From assembly GCA_017390595.1 (NCBI GenBank), contig JAFPBC010000055.1:1-7323 (forward strand): DNA of 7,323 nucleotides. Direction: 5' to 3'. Both the position numbers and the translations under genes were made by a program. This DNA comes from Selenomonadales bacterium. Its GTDB lineage: Bacteria; Bacillota; Negativicutes; RGIG982. The notes under the pieces were generated by a model. That model made no database searches. It had not been told where the DNA came from and saw only the letters and a list, made by a program, of their open reading frames with translations. Within the stretch, counting starts at the first letter, position 1. Every line of letters begins with the position of its first letter. Shown in pieces: positions 6,059 through 7,323 of the stretch.

Positions 6059-6958
6059 TTATTTTTCTGCGAGCTTCATAACGAGTTCTCTGAGTTTGTT
6101 GAGCTCATTTCTGAGGTCTTTGTTTTCCGCATCTACTGCTTTATATTTCGCTTCCATATCCTGAACCTTGTTCACAAGCTCGACTTTGCTCATTTTCGCA
6201 ATACCGCTCGAACCTTTGCCGATGGCAAACGATGCACCGAGGTTGACCATGTTTTCGCCGTTGCCTGCCGTACCGCCGATGCTGAACATAACGTCTTCGT
6301 TCGGACGATAGAACGCACCTACCGCGCCTGCCGTTTCACCTGCGTAGTTACCGACACCTGCCGCGAAGGAAAGTTTGTTATCCGAATCATAATCGAGCGG
6401 ATGGAGAGCCGCAAGAGCCGCCGCACCTGCACCGACTTTATCTACACGGCCGTCGAGCGAGTTCACGCGACTGTTGAGACCTGCGATCGCCTGTTTGTTC
6501 GCATTGATACCTTCTTCCAATCGGAGATCTTCCTGCCAACGTGTAAGCGATTCTTGTGCAACAGCTTCCTGACGAGCAGTTGCTTCTGCCGTGATCCTCG
6601 CATCAAGATCAGTAGCCGTTGATACAAACTTCGCATGACGCGCATCTTCGGTTGCCGCATCGGCTTTCGTATCGATCTGCGACTGCAATCTTGTATCTGC
6701 GGCATCGCGAGTAATAGCTTCCTGTGCAACAGCCTCCTGACGAGCAGTTGCTTCTGCCGTGATCCTAGCATCAAGATCCGTAGCCGTTGCTATAAACGTC
6801 GCATGACGCGCATCCTCCGTTGCCGCATCGGCTTTCGCATCGATCGCCTGATATATCGCCGACTCATCCTCCACAGGTGCTGCCATTGCCGTTCCGCCGA
6901 CAAGCATTGCCATCATTGCGGCAAGTGCCAAGCTTTTTCTCATCATTCTCTTAGACAT
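6059..6958 (-). CDS. YadA-type trimeric autotransporter adhesin, small, with C-terminal coiled-coil tail
   Basis: A 299-residue surface protein of the YadA-like family; three chains together form an outer-membrane barrel and display a coiled-coil stalk. A Sec signal peptide (MSKRMMRKS, hydrophobic core, AMA with cleavage after Ala26) opens the protein. Residues 40-95 and 96-151 are two near-identical 56-residue coiled-coil repeats (DAKADAATEDARHATF..., DTKADAATEDARHAKF...). Residues about 152-250 are the anchor: a neck helix (INANKQAIAGLNSRVNSLDG), then GAGAAALAALHPLDYD, SFAAGVGNYAGETAGAVGAF, VMFSIGGTAG and VNLGASFAIG as barrel strands. Unusually, about 48 residues follow the last strand, a heptad-rich helix (MEAKYKAVDAENKDLRNELN), which would lie in the periplasm. 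No globular head domain is present. The start at 6958 has AGAAGG about 8 bases upstream. It is a single gene. The binding partner is unknown. Confidence 0.92.
   Translation of the reverse strand: MSKRMMRKSLALAAMMAMLVGGTAMAAPVEDESAIYQAIDAKADAATEDARHATFIATATDLDARITAEATARQEAVAQEAITRDAADTRLQSQIDTKADAATEDARHAKFVSTATDLDARITAEATARQEAVAQESLTRWQEDLRLEEGINANKQAIAGLNSRVNSLDGRVDKVGAGAAALAALHPLDYDSDNKLSFAAGVGNYAGETAGAVGAFYRPNEDVMFSIGGTAGNGENMVNLGASFAIGKGSSGIAKMSKVELVNKVQDMEAKYKAVDAENKDLRNELNKLRELVMKLAEK
6506..6841 (-). repeat. Two tandem 168-base coding repeats in the adhesin stalk
   Basis: Two units of exactly 168 bases (56 codons) lie side by side: 6674-6841 (residues 40-95) and 6506-6673 (residues 96-151). 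For example, the segment starting gacgagcagt is at 6571 and again at 6739. The first 40 codons are almost identical, including silent positions; the last third has diverged (ITRDAADTRLQ against LTRWQEDLRLE). 56 residues equals eight heptads, so a change in copy number would keep the coiled coil in register. Confidence 0.9.
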
Positions 6959-7000
6959 AAGATACGCCTTCTTTCATAATACGATTCTTGGGGTCATATT

Positions 7001-7029
7001 TATATAGCATATAGTTTTTATATTGTGAC
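7001..7029 (-). promoter_or_regulatory. Promoter of the adhesin gene
   Basis: On the minus strand GTCACA (7029-7024), a 17-base spacer and TATATA (7006-7001) preceded by TGC form an extended -10 promoter with a four-of-six -35. It lies 42 bases before the ATG. The rest of 7030-7147 is A+T-rich and shows no further clear signal. Confidence 0.55.
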
Positions 7030-7147
7030 TATAACTACGACCATCTCAACAGATAACTTCTACGCACACAAAAAAACCCCTTCTCGAATAATCATTCTTT
7101 TTTGAATTTTTATATTTTATTCATCTCAGAGAAAGAACTTTAGGCAA

Positions 7148-7176
7148 AAAAAGGAAGGCATATCGCCTTCCTTTTT
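7148..7176 (-). terminator. Terminator of the GGGtGRT-family gene
   Basis: AAAAAGGAAGGC (7148-7159) and GCCTTCCTTTTT (7165-7176) pair perfectly over 12 bases around a 5-base loop, 8 bases after the stop codon of the minus-strand gene. The minus-strand T tract is seven bases (7152-7146). Confidence 0.9.
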
Positions 7177-7184
7177 AGCTTATC

Positions 7185-7323
7185 TTATTTGAGTGCCTGT
7201 TCGAGTGCTACTGCTACTGCAACAGTCGCGCCGACCATCGGGTTGTTGCCCATACCGAGGAAGCCCATCATTTCAACGTGAGCCGGTACGGAGGACGAGC
7301 CTGCGAACTGCGCGTCGGAGTGC
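7185..7323 (-). CDS. GGGtGRT-family protein, last 45 codons (start outside the window)
   Basis: The visible end reads HSDAQFAGSSSVPAHVEMMG, then FLGMGNNPMVGATVAVAVAL and EQALK, then TAA. I recognise this as the C-terminus of the GGGtGRT family, proteins of about 330 residues found mainly in anaerobic Firmicutes and named after a glycine-rich motif that would lie just upstream, beyond the window. To my knowledge the biochemical function is not established. The frame is open from the edge, and a strong terminator begins 8 bases after the stop. The identification rests on memory of the conserved tail, so it is less certain than for the complete genes. Confidence 0.75.
   Translation of the reverse strand, partial: HSDAQFAGSSSVPAHVEMMGFLGMGNNPMVGATVAVAVALEQALK

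Noticed and set aside
5936..6622. A plus-strand frame of 228 codons opposite the adhesin gene.
   Set aside because: It is antisense to the YadA-type gene, and its product has no recognisable domain.
7081..7138. A loose inverted repeat (TTCTC-GAATAA against TTATTC...GAGAA) upstream of the adhesin gene.
   Set aside because: It is A+T-rich, interrupted and widely spaced, and such pairing is easily found by chance in this composition.

Overview
The window looks like chromosomal DNA from a diderm Firmicute of the class Negativicutes, probably Selenomonas-like. Three things point there together: a T-box riboswitch (a Firmicute-type control element), a YadA-type outer-membrane adhesin with a Sec signal peptide (which needs an outer membrane), and a PurL of the long single-chain type. 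Gene content is mostly housekeeping. I see no mobile element, CRISPR array, tRNA or rRNA.

Left part (1-2550, all minus strand): read in transcription order this is a YhcH/YjgK/YiaL-family cupin-like protein, then speD (S-adenosylmethionine decarboxylase proenzyme), then the first 393 codons of purL (purine synthesis), which runs off the left edge. speD and purL are 24 bases apart and probably cotranscribed. A sigma-H-like promoter lies in front of speD.

Middle part (2551-4682, plus strand): a divergent promoter region, then a complete T-box leader whose specifier reads GCT (alanine) and whose TGGT bulge fits the acceptor end of an A73 tRNA. It controls a two-gene operon with an ATGA overlap: an Lrp/AsnC regulator and a class I PLP aminotransferase. 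The arrangement matches alaR-alaT of Bacillus subtilis. The reading is that low charging of tRNA-Ala switches on an alanine-forming transaminase and its regulator. A terminator follows.

Right part (4683-7323): a ZIP-family metal transporter on the plus strand with a good extended -10 promoter; a 440-base gene-free stretch holding a bidirectional terminator and three palindromic repeat-like blocks; a small YadA-type trimeric autotransporter adhesin on the minus strand with a tandem 56-residue repeat and an unusual coiled-coil tail after its membrane anchor; and finally the last 45 codons of a GGGtGRT-family protein, followed by its terminator.

No clearly new multi-gene system is visible. The points most worth a second look are the alanine T-box operon, the adhesin with its probable periplasmic tail, the sigma-H-like promoter of speD, and the palindromic intergenic elements.
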